A stretch of 64,000 nt of DNA from Nocardia huaxiensis (GCF_013744875.1 NZ_CP059399.1:1240001-1304000); one strand, 5' to 3'. Positions 44,432 to 53,551 are shown, counted from the stretch's first letter. Numbers and translations: made by a program. The notes: generated by a model not told the origin, from the letters alone.

Positions 44432-46462
44432 TCAGAATGTCACGCGCTGATCCTCCGCGAGGAAGAGTTTGTCGCCTTCCTGCACCCCGTAGGCGGCATA
44501 GAACTCCGGCAGGTTGCGCACCACCTGGTTGGCCCGGAACTCGGCCGGGGCGTGGGTGTCGCTGGTGAGCAGGCGTTCGGCGTACTCGTCGGTGGACTTG
44601 TTGCGCCAGTTGCGGGCCCATGCTTCGAACAGCGGCCGGTAGTCGGGATTGTCGACGCCCCGGCGCTTCTCGGCGATCCGGAAGGCGGCCAGCGACATTT
44701 GCAGCCCGCGCAGGTCGGCCACGTTCTCACCGAGCGTGAGCTTGCCGTCCACATGCTGCTCGGGGGCGAGCCCCTCGGGAACCAATGGATCGTACTGGGC
44801 CACGATTTTCGCGGTGCGCGCCTCGAACGCGGCCCGGTCCTCCGGCGTCCACCAGTCCTTCAGATTGCCGTCGCCATCGTATTTCGAGCCCTGATCGTCG
44901 AAGCCGTGCCCGATCTCGTGCCCGATGACCGCCGCGCCCGCACCGAAGTTCACCGCCGGCTGCGCGTCCTTGTCGAAGAACGGCGCCTGCAGGAACGCGG
45001 CCGGGAAGGTGATCCGATTGAACACCGCGGCGTAGAAGGCGTTGACCGTCTGCGGATTCGAGATCCATTCGGCCTTGTCGACCGGCGTGCCCAGCCGCTC
45101 CATGCTGCGCTTGGACTCGAAAGCGTTGACGGCGCGCAGGGATTGGATGAGCTTGCCGCGGGTGATGGTCAGCCCGGAGTAGTCCTGCCATTTGTCCGGG
45201 TAGCCGACATGCGCCTGGATCTTGTCCAGCTTGGCGATGGCGGCCGCCCGGGTGGCCGGTGACATCCAGCCGGAATTCTCGAAGTTCTCCCGGTAGGCGG
45301 CCTTGAGATCGTCCACCATGGCCAGCACCTGGTCCTTGGCTTCCTTCGGAAAGTGCTTGTCCACATACAGTTTTCCGAGCTGCTCGCCCAGATTGTCGTC
45401 GACCACGGCGACCGCCGACTTCCAGGTGTCGGGCCGCTTCTCCAGCCCGTTCATCACCTTGACGTACTCGAAGTTGGCGTCGGACACGGCCTTCGGCAGA
45501 TACCTGGCATAGGTGCGCACCAGGGTGAGCTTCAGATACTCCCGCCACAGCGCGAGATCCACCTCACCCCACAGGTTTCCGGCATGCGTCACATACGAGG
45601 GCTGGCGGACCACGACGGTGTCGAACAGATTCTTCGGCCGCTCGGTCATGCCCGACAGCCACGCGTCCCAATCGTATTGCGGTGCCAGCGCGACCATTTC
45701 GGTCCACGACATGCGGTTGTAGGTGGCATCGGTATTGCGGGCCTTCACATTGTCCCAGTGCCCGGCCGCGATGCGCGTCTCCAGCTCCAGCACCCGGTCG
45801 GCCATGCCCGCCGGATCGGCGAAGCCCGCGCCCTTGGCGATGCTCTCCAGCAGCGTCCGGTACGCGGCGCGCTTGGACGCCAATTCCGGCTTGCGGTAAT
45901 ACTGTTCGCCCATGCCGAGCCCGGACTGCGACACCTCCGGAATGTAGGCGTCGGAGTTCTTGCGGTCGATGGAGATGCCCATGCCGATGAGCCCGCCCAG
46001 CGGCAGCTCGGCCATCACCTTGGCCAGTTCCGGCTTACCCGGGGCGGCATCGATCTGCCCGAACAGATCCTCCAGCGGCGTCATGCCGAGCTGTTCGATC
46101 TCGTCCAGGTTCATCCGCGCGTCGTACACATCGCGGATCTGCTGCGCCTCGCTGCCGGGCTTCGGGTCCTCGAGGCCCTCGATGATCGCCCGCAACTGCT
46201 CCTGCACCCGATCGGAAACCTCGTCGAACGAGCTGAACGCCACCTTGTCCGGCGGCAGCTGATACTCCTTCAGCCAGGTGCCGTTGATGTGCCGGTACAG
46301 GTCGTCCTGTGGGCGGACGGCCGCGTCGACGCCGGAAAGATCCGGTCCCGCCAGCTCCTTGTCGTCTTTCGAGCAGGACATGAGGACCGCGGCCGCGGGC
46401 ACCACGCCCAGGGCGATCAGAAATGCGCGGCGATCCAGGCGCACCGGACCCGACGATGTCAC
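44432..46462 (-). CDS. M13-family metallopeptidase lipoprotein (copy 2 of 3)
   Basis: 676 residues from a GTG with GAGAGGGA upstream. The signal is LDRRAFLIALG, ending in LMSC, again a Tat-type lipoprotein signal. HEIGH lies at about 515-519, followed by GENVADLRG with the third zinc ligand. The paired motif NAFYAAVFNRITFPAAF differs from copies 1 and 3, where Asn-Glu-Ile replaces Asn-Arg-Ile, so substrate choice may differ. Only 46 bp separate it from copy 1 downstream and 76 bp from copy 3 upstream, so the three are probably one transcription unit. The cellular role is unknown beyond extracellular peptide cleavage. Confidence 0.92.
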   Translation of the reverse strand: MTSSGPVRLDRRAFLIALGVVPAAAVLMSCSKDDKELAGPDLSGVDAAVRPQDDLYRHINGTWLKEYQLPPDKVAFSSFDEVSDRVQEQLRAIIEGLEDPKPGSEAQQIRDVYDARMNLDEIEQLGMTPLEDLFGQIDAAPGKPELAKVMAELPLGGLIGMGISIDRKNSDAYIPEVSQSGLGMGEQYYRKPELASKRAAYRTLLESIAKGAGFADPAGMADRVLELETRIAAGHWDNVKARNTDATYNRMSWTEMVALAPQYDWDAWLSGMTERPKNLFDTVVVRQPSYVTHAGNLWGEVDLALWREYLKLTLVRTYARYLPKAVSDANFEYVKVMNGLEKRPDTWKSAVAVVDDNLGEQLGKLYVDKHFPKEAKDQVLAMVDDLKAAYRENFENSGWMSPATRAAAIAKLDKIQAHVGYPDKWQDYSGLTITRGKLIQSLRAVNAFESKRSMERLGTPVDKAEWISNPQTVNAFYAAVFNRITFPAAFLQAPFFDKDAQPAVNFGAGAAVIGHEIGHGFDDQGSKYDGDGNLKDWWTPEDRAAFEARTAKIVAQYDPLVPEGLAPEQHVDGKLTLGENVADLRGLQMSLAAFRIAEKRRGVDNPDYRPLFEAWARNWRNKSTDEYAERLLTSDTHAPAEFRANQVVRNLPEFYAAYGVQEGDKLFLAEDQRVTF

Positions 46463-46538
46463 CGGTTATCCCTCTCGGTTGCGGAACATTTTCCGCAGAG
46501 GCTACCGGTGCACCGCCGGGTCACGCGCGGTCAGCGGA

Positions 46539-48590
46539 TCACAGAGTGACGCGATCGGACTGCGGCAGGAATTCCTTGTCGCCTTCCTTCACGTCGTAGG
46601 TCGTGTAGAAGTCGGCCAGATTGCGGACCACCTGATTGCAGCGGAATTCCGCGGGGGAGTGCGGATCATTGGCGATCTGCTGTTCCAGCGACGCGACGGT
46701 CATCTTGGTGCGCCAGGTGCGGCCCCACGATTCGAACATGGGCTTCAGATCCGGATTGTCGACGCCCTTGCGCTTCTCGACCAGTCGATAGGCGGCGAGC
46801 GAGATTTCCAGGCCGCGCAGATCGGCCAGATTCTCACCGACGGTGAGTTCGCCATTGACATGCTGATCCGGTGGCAGGCCCTCCGGCACCAGCTTGTCGT
46901 ACTGCGCGATGAGCTGATCGGTCTTGGCCTGGAACGCCGCCTTGTCCTCCGGCGTCCACCAGTCCTTCAGATTGCCGTCGGCGTCGTATTTGCTGCCCTG
47001 ATCGTCGAATCCGTGCCCGATCTCGTGGCCGATGACCGCGCCGCCCGCACCGTAGTTGACCGCCGCCTGCGCGTCGGGGTCGAAGAACGGCGGCTGCAGG
47101 AACGCGGCCGGGAAGACGATCTCGTTGGCGCTCGGGTTGTAGTAGGCGTTGACGGTTTGCGGCGGCATGCCCCATTCGGTCTTGTCGACCTTGGTGCCGA
47201 GGCGGTCGAACATTCGCTTCGACTCGAAATCGCCCACATTGCGCAGGGATTCGATCAGCTTGCCGCGGGTGATGGTGACCTTGGAGTAGTCTTCCCACTT
47301 GTCCGGGTAGCCGATCTTCGGGTCGATCTTGTCGAGTTTGACGATGGCGGCCTCGCGGGTGGGCGGGGACATCCAGGTGGAGTTCTTGAAATTCTCCCGG
47401 TACGCCTCGCGCAGATCGCCGACCATGTCGAGGGCCTGCTTCTTCGCCTCGGGCGGGAAATGCTTTGCCACATACAGCTTTCCGAGCGCCTCGCCCAGAT
47501 TGCTGTTGACGGTGGATATTCCCGACTTCCACAGTTCCGGGCGCTGCTCCAGCCCGGCCATGGTCTTGCCGAAGAAGTCGAAGTTCGCGTCGCGGATCTC
47601 CTTCTTCAGGTAGGGGGCGAAGGCGCGGACCAGGCTCAGCTTCAGGTATTCACGCCAGGTGCCGATCTCGACGAGCCCCCACAGCTGTCCCGCGGCGGTC
47701 ATGAACGAGGGCTCGCCCACGTTCACCTTCTGGAACAGGTCCTTCGGGCGGTCGGTGTTGCCCGCCAGCCACGGATCCCAATCGAACTGCGGGGCAAGGG
47801 CTTTGAGCTCGTCCCAGGTCTTCAGATTGTAGGTGGCGTCGGTGTCGCGCAGCTTGACGTTGTCCCACTGGTCGCGCGCGATGCGGGATTCCAGGTCCAC
47901 CACCCGCTGCGCGACAGCCGTCGCATCCGCGAAACCCGCTGCGGTGGAGATCTTTTCCATGAAGGTGCGGTAGGCCGCCAGCTTGTCGGCGTTCTCGGGA
48001 TCGTTGTAGTACTGCTCGTCCAGGCCGGTGCCCGCCTGCCCGACGAACGGCAGATAGGCATTGGAATCCTTGGGGTCCGCGCCGACCCCGAGCCCGATCA
48101 GGCCCACGCCCGGCAGCGCGCCCATCACCTTCGCGAGATCGGGCTTGGTCTGCGCCTTGTCGATCTCGTCGAAGAGGTCCTGCAACGGGGTCATGCCGAG
48201 CTTGTCCAGCTCCGTCTCGTCCAACCGGGCGTCGTAGAGATCCCGGATCTTCTGATCCTCGGTCCCGCCCTTCGGATTGTGGATGCCCTCGACGATCTCT
48301 TTGAGCTGCTTCTCCACCCGATCCGAGACCTCGTCGAAAGTTCCGAACGACACCTTGTCCGGCGGCAGCTGATATTCGTTCAGCCACTTCCCGTTGACGA
48401 ACCGGTACAGATCGTCCTGCGGCCGGATGCTCGGATCCGACCCGGACATATCCGGACCTATCAGCTGGGTCGACTTCGAGGAGGTGCTGTCACTCCTCGA
48501 ACAGGCGGGCAGCAGCGCGGCGGCGGGCACCAGGCCCAGCGCTAGCAGGAACTTGCGGCGGTCAAGAGCGAGGGAGCGCTCGGACGTCAA
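46539..48590 (-). CDS. M13-family metallopeptidase lipoprotein (copy 3 of 3)
   Basis: 683 residues from a TTG start with GGAGGAG about 10 nt upstream. The twin-arginine signal is LDRRKFLLALG, with lipobox LPAC. The zinc site HEIGH is at about 522-526, the third ligand in ENLADLRG, and NAYYNPSANEIVFPAAF is the substrate motif closest to that of classical M13 enzymes. It is the first gene of the three-gene array and is transcribed away from the rplN operon. It should be a membrane-anchored extracellular metallopeptidase like its neighbours. Confidence 0.92.
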   Translation of the reverse strand: MTSERSLALDRRKFLLALGLVPAAALLPACSRSDSTSSKSTQLIGPDMSGSDPSIRPQDDLYRFVNGKWLNEYQLPPDKVSFGTFDEVSDRVEKQLKEIVEGIHNPKGGTEDQKIRDLYDARLDETELDKLGMTPLQDLFDEIDKAQTKPDLAKVMGALPGVGLIGLGVGADPKDSNAYLPFVGQAGTGLDEQYYNDPENADKLAAYRTFMEKISTAAGFADATAVAQRVVDLESRIARDQWDNVKLRDTDATYNLKTWDELKALAPQFDWDPWLAGNTDRPKDLFQKVNVGEPSFMTAAGQLWGLVEIGTWREYLKLSLVRAFAPYLKKEIRDANFDFFGKTMAGLEQRPELWKSGISTVNSNLGEALGKLYVAKHFPPEAKKQALDMVGDLREAYRENFKNSTWMSPPTREAAIVKLDKIDPKIGYPDKWEDYSKVTITRGKLIESLRNVGDFESKRMFDRLGTKVDKTEWGMPPQTVNAYYNPSANEIVFPAAFLQPPFFDPDAQAAVNYGAGGAVIGHEIGHGFDDQGSKYDADGNLKDWWTPEDKAAFQAKTDQLIAQYDKLVPEGLPPDQHVNGELTVGENLADLRGLEISLAAYRLVEKRKGVDNPDLKPMFESWGRTWRTKMTVASLEQQIANDPHSPAEFRCNQVVRNLADFYTTYDVKEGDKEFLPQSDRVTL

Positions 48591-48739
48591 CGCGAATCTC
48601 CTCCACGGGATGATCGGATGTTGCTCGGACCTTGCTGCGCGCGACGCTAGTCAAGACAGCTGAGGAAGACCTGAAACACGCAGAGCCTCGCCGAGGGGTT
48701 CGCGTGAAGCCCCCGAGAGTGGGGGTCACCCCCCTCGAT

Positions 48740-48768
48740 TTGGGTGCGACCTGGGGCTTCGTTACTAT
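48740..48768 (+). promoter_or_regulatory. Promoter of the rplN operon
   Basis: TTGGGT (48740-48745) and TACTAT (48763-48768) are separated by 17 bp, a good housekeeping sigma-factor match. The start site would fall within the next 11 bases, GGACCGGTTGC (48769-48779), a string that follows the rpsH promoter in the same position. Confidence 0.65.
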
Positions 48769-48939
48769 GGACCGGTTGCCTGCGGGAGCTATGCCCGCAC
48801 TTCGGCCGCGAACCCACAGTGGTTGATCTTCCGGTTCGGTTGTGAAACCGCTGGCAGGCGTGCGTTTGAAGGGCAACTGACCATGCCCGTCGGGTCGGCA
48901 ATCCGGCGTGCATTTCGTCCAGGTCTAGGAGGAGCTGAA
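48769..48939 (+). other. Leader of the rplN operon with hairpin
   Basis: A long untranslated leader without a gene. TGCGGG (48781-48786) and CCCGCA (48794-48799) form a perfect 6-bp stem with loop AGCTATG. A similar hairpin with the same AGCTAT in its loop region lies at 56563-56578 before rpsH. It may be a regulatory RNA element for ribosomal genes. Confidence 0.45.
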
Positions 48940-49308
48940 GTGATTCAGCAGGAGTCGCGACTGCGCGTCGCCGACAACACGGGTGCGAAGGAAATCCTTT
49001 GCATCCGCGTGCTCGGTGGTTCGTCGCGTCGCTATGCCGGCATCGGCGACATCATTGTCGCCACCGTCAAGGACGCCATCCCCGGCGGCAACGTGAAGAA
49101 GGGCGAGGTCGTCAAGGCCGTCGTCGTTCGCACCGTCAAGGAGCGTCGTCGTCCGGACGGTTCGTACATCAAGTTCGATGAGAACGCTGCGGTGCTCATC
49201 AAGGCGGACAACGATCCGCGTGGCACCCGCATCTTCGGCCCCGTCGGCCGTGAGCTGCGCGAGAAGCGTTTCATGAAGATCGTTTCGCTGGCGCCGGAGG
49301 TGCTCTAA
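48940..49308 (+). CDS. rplN: 50S ribosomal protein L14
   Basis: 122 residues from the GTG at 48940, with AGGAGGAG upstream. L14 lies at the subunit interface and binds 23S rRNA and L19. The conserved start [17 protein letters not shown] and the end [11 protein letters not shown] are typical. It is the first gene of this operon segment. In many bacteria rpmC-rpsQ precede it; here a dedicated promoter and leader separate it from the upstream M13 array. Confidence 0.98.
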   Translation: MIQQESRLRVADNTGAKEILCIRVLGGSSRRYAGIGDIIVATVKDAIPGGNVKKGEVVKAVVVRTVKERRRPDGSYIKFDENAAVLIKADNDPRGTRIFGPVGRELREKRFMKIVSLAPEVL

Positions 49309-49310
49309 CT

Positions 49311-49625
49311 ATGAAGGTGCACAAGGGCGACACCGTCATCGTCGTCTCGGGTAAGGACAAGGGCGCCAAGGGCAAGGTCATTCAGGCCTTCCCGGCGACC
49401 GGCAAGGTCCTGGTCGAGGGCGTGAACCGGATCAAGAAGCACGTCGCGAACTCCGCGAACCAGCGTGGCGCCAGCTCGGGCGGCATCGTCACTCAGGAAG
49501 CGCCGATCCAGGCCTCCAACGTGATGGTCGTCGACTCCGACGGCAAGCCGACCCGCGTGGGCTACCGCACCGACGAGAACGGCAAGCGGGTCCGCATCTC
49601 CCGTCGCAACGGGAAGGACATCTGA
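49311..49625 (+). CDS. rplX: 50S ribosomal protein L24
   Basis: 104 residues, two bases after the rplN stop. [20 protein letters not shown] is the KOW motif that contacts 23S rRNA at the start of assembly. Length and sequence are normal for actinobacteria. It is cotranscribed with rplN and rplE. Confidence 0.98.
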   Translation: MKVHKGDTVIVVSGKDKGAKGKVIQAFPATGKVLVEGVNRIKKHVANSANQRGASSGGIVTQEAPIQASNVMVVDSDGKPTRVGYRTDENGKRVRISRRNGKDI

Positions 49626-49626
49626 G

Positions 49627-50193
49627 ATGACTTCTACTGAGAACAAGGTGCAGCCGCGCCTGAAGGCGCGCTACCGCGCCGAGATCAAGGACGCGCTGCA
49701 GAGCGAGTTCAACTACGCCAACGTGATGCAGATCCCCGGCGTGGTCAAGGTTGTCGTCAACATGGGTGTCGGCGACGCCGCCCGTGACGCCAAGCTGATC
49801 AACGGTGCGGTCGCCGACCTCACCCTGATCACCGGCCAGAAGCCCGAGATCCGCAAGGCCACCAAGTCCATCGCGCAGTTCAAGCTGCGTGAGGGCATGC
49901 CGATCGGCGCGAAGGTCACCCTGCGCGGCGACCGCATGTGGGAGTTCCTGGATCGCCTGATCTCCATCGCGCTGCCCCGTATCCGCGACTTCCGCGGTCT
50001 GTCGCCGAAGCAGTTCGACGGCAACGGCAACTACACCTTCGGTCTCTCGGAGCAGTCCATGTTCCACGAGATCGACGTCGACAAGATCGACCGCCCCCGC
50101 GGTATGGACATCACCGTCGTCACCACCGCGACCAACAACGAGGAAGGCCGCGCCCTCCTGAAGCACCTCGGCTTCCCGTTCAAGGAGAACTGA
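49627..50193 (+). CDS. rplE: 50S ribosomal protein L5
   Basis: 188 residues starting one base after the rplX stop. L5 binds 5S rRNA and forms part of the central protuberance. Typical motifs are [15 protein letters not shown] and [19 protein letters not shown]. Nothing unusual is seen in length or sequence. Confidence 0.98.
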   Translation: MTSTENKVQPRLKARYRAEIKDALQSEFNYANVMQIPGVVKVVVNMGVGDAARDAKLINGAVADLTLITGQKPEIRKATKSIAQFKLREGMPIGAKVTLRGDRMWEFLDRLISIALPRIRDFRGLSPKQFDGNGNYTFGLSEQSMFHEIDVDKIDRPRGMDITVVTTATNNEEGRALLKHLGFPFKEN

Positions 50194-50196
50194 TCC

Positions 50197-50382
50197 ATGG
50201 CTAAGAAGGCTCTGATCAACAAGGCCAACGCCAAGCCGAAGTTCGCTGTGCGCGCCTACACCCGCTGCCAGCGCTGCGGCCGCCCGCACGCCGTCTACCG
50301 CAAGTTCGGCCTCTGCCGCGTCTGCCTCCGCGAGATGGCCCACCGCGGCGAACTCCCGGGCGTGCACAAGTCGTCCTGGTAA
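50197..50382 (+). CDS. rpsZ: 30S ribosomal protein S14 type Z (zinc-binding)
   Basis: 61 residues. Two CxxC pairs (CQRCGR and CRVC) bind zinc, which defines the short C+ form of S14. Four bases separate it from rplE. A 16-bp hairpin 34 bp after its stop ends the transcript, which is unusual because rpsH normally follows in the same operon; here rpsH begins about 6.3 kb downstream. Confidence 0.98.
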   Translation: MAKKALINKANAKPKFAVRAYTRCQRCGRPHAVYRKFGLCRVCLREMAHRGELPGVHKSSW

Positions 50383-50416
50383 TCACCCCCTGGTGACCCC
50401 GGACCACTGAATCAGC

Positions 50417-50452
50417 AAGGGCCCTCCCGAGTCTCGACTCGGGAGGGCCCTT
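50417..50452 (+). terminator. Strong terminator after rpsZ
   Basis: A perfect 16-bp stem (50417-50432 with 50437-50452) closed by the tetraloop CTCG, ending in TTGTC. It cuts the spc gene order at this point. Confidence 0.9.
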
Positions 50453-50479
50453 GTCATTTGAGCCGACTACTGCGGATCG

Positions 50480-50632
50480 TCAGACCGCGATTATGGTCAG
50501 CAGGGGTTCCAGCCCTTTGAAGTCGTCCGCGTTGCGCGTGAAAAGGGGAAGATCGTTCGCTGATGCGATCGCGGCGATCATCAAATCCATCCGGCGCGGC
50601 TTGGTATCTCTGCGGGCGGAATATGCCACCAT
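50480..50632 (-). pseudogene. C-terminal remnant of a PIN-domain (VapC-like) toxin
   Basis: About 50 residues on the reverse strand end in the stretch MDLMIAAIASANDLPLFTRN, then ADDFKGLEPL, which match the last third of VapC PIN domains: the central Asp, and the T-R-N..D-F motif near the C-terminus. The N-terminal two thirds, with the first acidic residues, are missing; upstream on this strand is antisense sequence of the MazF-like gene. It should be inactive as a ribonuclease. No VapB-like antitoxin is seen. Confidence 0.55.
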
Positions 50633-50653
50633 CGACGGGCCGGGCGCAGTACG

Positions 50654-51025
50654 GTGACCGCTCCTCGTCGCGGCGAGGTGTGGGCCTATCTGCCCAGCGT
50701 GGCCGGTCGAGCGGAACCCAGTCACATCGGTGCGGACCGCGTTCTGGTTCTGTCCAACGACACCATCAACACCGGCCCGACGGATGTCGTCATGGCGGTA
50801 CCGGTCGCCAGTGGGCACCGAGTCTCGTACCCGACGGTGGTCGATATCGGAACCATCGATGACCTCACCATCCAGGCTCTGCCGTACAAACTGCGCCTCA
50901 TCCCGAAAATGTGGCTGGCAATGCGCGTCGCCGTGGTGGATCCCGTTGCGGTGGAACGAGTTCGAGACGCAGTCCTGGAATGCACCAGCGGTGGATACCC
51001 GCCGCTCCCGGATGACCTCACATAG
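50654..51025 (+). CDS. PemK/MazF-like toxin-type endoribonuclease
   Basis: 123 residues from a GTG at 50654. The N-terminal RRGEVWAYLP and the central DRVLVLSND and VVMAVPVA are typical of the MazF/PemK beta-barrel; members cut mRNA at short sequences. The gene follows the truncated PIN fragment on the opposite strand. A convincing antitoxin gene is not seen upstream; a 68-codon frame (50451-50657) overlaps the start in GTGA fashion but is antisense to the PIN remnant and has no antitoxin character. It may be an orphan or non-toxic family member. Confidence 0.7.
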   Translation: MTAPRRGEVWAYLPSVAGRAEPSHIGADRVLVLSNDTINTGPTDVVMAVPVASGHRVSYPTVVDIGTIDDLTIQALPYKLRLIPKMWLAMRVAVVDPVAVERVRDAVLECTSGGYPPLPDDLT

Positions 51026-51145
51026 CAGTGGTGCAAGGAATCAAGCAAGCCGAAGCGGCGATCGAGGGTCTCTAGCATCACGACCAGGAGGTGGCTGTGG
51101 TGCGAAACTACTGCCACCGGTGCCGTGGACTTCGGCAATATCGAT

Positions 51146-51487
51146 TCAGTCGCAGCTGCCGGTCGCGGCGTCGCGTACGCCGTCGATGGTGGCCTGGCGT
51201 TCGGTGTCGTTCAGGGATGTCCATTCCGGGGTGGCCGGTAGGGCGGCGATCGCTTCCTCCACGGCCTTCGTCACGGCGGAATCGCCACCGCTGGTGCGGT
51301 ATTGGGCGACTGTGGCCAGCAGGCCGCGGCAGGTGGATTCGCGGAGGGCGGCCGGGGTCGAACCGGTCGCCGCGGCGGTGGTGGACGCGCTCACCGGCGC
51401 TGCCGCGGTGGTGTCGCTGCTGGTCCCGCAGGCCGTGAGGGTCAGGGCCGCGAGGGGGAGGGCGAGCGCGACAGCTGTTTTGATCAT
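51146..51487 (-). CDS. Small putative lipoprotein of unknown function
   Basis: 113 residues from the ATG at 51487, preceded by AGGAGTA; the longer frame starting at 51517 would put residues before the signal peptide. The signal peptide (KTAVALALPLAALTLTAC) ends in a lipobox cysteine, then a Ser/Thr/Ala linker. The mature part of about 65 residues has two cysteines (one near the linker, one in GSCD at the end) that may form a disulfide. I do not recognise a family. It is monocistronic and divergent from the PI-PLC gene. Confidence 0.7.
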   Translation of the reverse strand: MIKTAVALALPLAALTLTACGTSSDTTAAAPVSASTTAAATGSTPAALRESTCRGLLATVAQYRTSGGDSAVTKAVEEAIAALPATPEWTSLNDTERQATIDGVRDAATGSCD

Positions 51488-51601
51488 GGGTACTCCTTGT
51501 CCGGCGGAGGGGGACACTACCTCGGCCCGAGCTGAAGCGTGGCTGTTTCGGTTTGGCGAAACCTGGAAACTTGGTCTGGCGTCCAGTTAAGCTCTCGCCG
51601 C

Positions 51602-52609
51602 ATGACGTCCACTCGCCGAGGCTTCCTCGCGGCCACCCTGGGGGCTGCCGTGGCCGCCGGACTGCCCACCGCTCCCGCGTACGCCACGCCCCGCCCGCCG
51701 CGCCGAGTGGTCGCCGCCCCGCAGTCCTGGATGTCCAACCTTCCCGATGATCGTTCGCTGCTGCGCCTGACGATCCCGGGCACCCACGACTCCTGCTCCG
51801 ACAGCCCCCTCAACGGAACCCCCTGGGCGCAAACCCAGAACTGGAGTCTCGCCGACCAATTCGCGCACGGAATCCGCTTCCTCGACATCCGCTGCAATGG
51901 CCTGCAAGACCATATGAGCGACTCCTTCGGCATCTATCACGGCCCCGCCTACCAGGGCATCACCTTCGACGGCGTGCTCAACGAATGCCGAACCTTCCTC
52001 ACCCGCAACCCTGGCGAAGTTCTCATCATGCGGGTCAAGAAGGAGAATGGCACCGACAATGACGTGGGCGCCGACTTCGAGCGAATCTTCAAGGGCTACT
52101 TGGATATCAAGGGGTATCGCTCGCTGTTCTGGATCGGTGACCACGTTCCCGCGCTGGGCGCGGCGCGCGGCCGCATCGTCCTGATCACCGAGTTCGACAA
52201 CACCCTCCCGGCCCTACGGTGGCCGGGCGGCGACAATGGCAACCTCTCGAATTCCACCTTCTACGTTCAGGACCGCTACCAGAATCGTGGCCTGGCCGGC
52301 CTGGAATCGGGCTCGGCGGGCACCGGCTCCACCCGCACCGGCTCCTCCGGCGGCGACAAATTCGACTACATCGCAGCCTGTTTCGACAAAGCCGCCACCG
52401 ATCCCGCCAATACCCAGCTCTACATCAACTTCACCAGTTACGCCGACCGCGCCTGGCCCGTCGACAATGCCGCCGCCATCATGCCGAAGGTCGAGCGGTA
52501 CCTGACCGAAAAACAAGGCGTACCAGCCCATCTCGGCGTGGTTCCCATGGACTTCCCCGACCTGCACCCGAAGGTCCTGGACCTACTCCTGGAACGAAAC
52601 ACCCACTGA
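51602..52609 (+). CDS. Secreted phosphatidylinositol-specific phospholipase C
   Basis: 335 residues from the ATG at 51602. A twin-arginine signal (TRRGFLAATLG) ends after PAYA. The catalytic X-domain shows LTIPGTHDS with the first catalytic His, IRFLDIRC, and IYHGPAYQGITF with the second His. Bacterial PI-PLC cleaves phosphatidylinositol or GPI anchors without calcium by forming inositol cyclic phosphate. The length is normal. The 3' end overlaps the end of the symporter gene by 27 bp on the other strand. In actinobacteria such enzymes may act on self or host phosphatidylinositol lipids. Confidence 0.9.
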   Translation: MTSTRRGFLAATLGAAVAAGLPTAPAYATPRPPRRVVAAPQSWMSNLPDDRSLLRLTIPGTHDSCSDSPLNGTPWAQTQNWSLADQFAHGIRFLDIRCNGLQDHMSDSFGIYHGPAYQGITFDGVLNECRTFLTRNPGEVLIMRVKKENGTDNDVGADFERIFKGYLDIKGYRSLFWIGDHVPALGAARGRIVLITEFDNTLPALRWPGGDNGNLSNSTFYVQDRYQNRGLAGLESGSAGTGSTRTGSSGGDKFDYIAACFDKAATDPANTQLYINFTSYADRAWPVDNAAAIMPKVERYLTEKQGVPAHLGVVPMDFPDLHPKVLDLLLERNTH

Positions 52610-53482
52610 CGCCGCGGCGGATTCGCGGTCGTGGCGGCGGGTGATGAGCCAGCCGACGGTGGCGGCGAGCGGGAACATGAGGACGCCGTAAACGGCTGCG
52701 GGGACGGCGATTTCGGTGCTGTCGAGGACGCTGATGGCGATGGTGATGGCAATCGTGCTGTTGTGGATGCCGATCTCCATGGAGCAGGCGATGGACTGGC
52801 GGGGCTCGATGCCGAGCAGGCGTGGGAGGAAGTAGCCGGCGGTGAGGCTGATCAGGCAGAAGAGTGTGGTCACCGCGCCGACGTCGACCAGGTAGGAGAC
52901 CAGGTTGTCGCGCTCGGCGGTCATTGTTCCGATGACGACCAGGGCGAGGGTGAGTGCGGAGCCGATGCGGACGGGGCGGTCCATGCGGTCGGCGAACCGC
53001 GGCGACAGCCGCCGCACCACCATCCCGATGACCACGGGAATCAGCACGATGGCGAAAACCTGTGCCGCCTTGCCGAATTGCAGTCCCACCACCCCGGACT
53101 CGGCGGGATCGAAGTAGTTGATCGCGAAGTTGGTGATCAGCGGCAGCGTGAATACCGCAATGATCGAATTGACCGCTGTGAGAGTCACATTCAGCGCCAC
53201 ATCGCCCCGGAAGAGATGACTGAACAGGTTGGCAGTCGTCCCGCCCGGCGACGCGGCCAGCAGCATCATGCCGACGGCGAGCAATGGGGGCAGATCGAAC
53301 AGCAGCACCAAACCGAATGCGGCAGAAGGCAATACAACCAACTGGCAAAACAGTGCGACGCCAACCGTGCGAGGATGCCGCGCCACCCGGGTGAAGTCGT
53401 CGACGGTGAGGGACAACCCGAGCCCGAACATGATCACGGCCAACGCCACCGGCAGGCCCACGGACACAAGTGGCGAATCCAT
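52583..53482 (-). CDS. Bile acid:sodium symporter family (BASS) transporter
   Basis: 299 residues if started at the ATG at 53482; an ATG at 53518 would add 12 residues but would place the palindrome at 53522-53551 almost on the start codon. About nine or ten hydrophobic helices are seen. The family stretch MMLLAASPGGTTANLFSHL, and the later MEIGIHNSTIAITIA, form the crossover region where sodium and substrate bind. BASS proteins import bile acids, pantoate or other organic anions with sodium; the substrate here is unknown. It is probably monocistronic. Confidence 0.85.
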   Translation of the reverse strand: MDSPLVSVGLPVALAVIMFGLGLSLTVDDFTRVARHPRTVGVALFCQLVVLPSAAFGLVLLFDLPPLLAVGMMLLAASPGGTTANLFSHLFRGDVALNVTLTAVNSIIAVFTLPLITNFAINYFDPAESGVVGLQFGKAAQVFAIVLIPVVIGMVVRRLSPRFADRMDRPVRIGSALTLALVVIGTMTAERDNLVSYLVDVGAVTTLFCLISLTAGYFLPRLLGIEPRQSIACSMEIGIHNSTIAITIAISVLDSTEIAVPAAVYGVLMFPLAATVGWLITRRHDRESAAASVGVSFQE

Positions 53483-53521
53483 GGCGGTCCTCACTTCTTC
53501 GACCGGATCTCCGAACAACCC

Positions 53522-53551
53522 GCACTCTGAGACCCATGCGTCTCAGAGTGC
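53522..53551. promoter_or_regulatory. Perfect 12-bp inverted repeat upstream of the BASS gene
   Basis: GCACTCTGAGAC (53522-53533) and GTCTCAGAGTGC (53540-53551) are exact inverted repeats around a 6-nt spacer. No T-run follows on either side, and the site lies 40 bp before the symporter start, so an operator is more likely than a terminator. Confidence 0.55.

Noticed and set aside
48594..48939. Small gene upstream of rplN
   Set aside because: The frames in both directions lack ribosome sites and family likeness; a promoter and leader explain the stretch.
50451..50657. 68-codon frame just before the MazF-like gene as an antitoxin
   Set aside because: It is the complement of the PIN-domain remnant and has no antitoxin-like features; the GTGA overlap alone is weak evidence.
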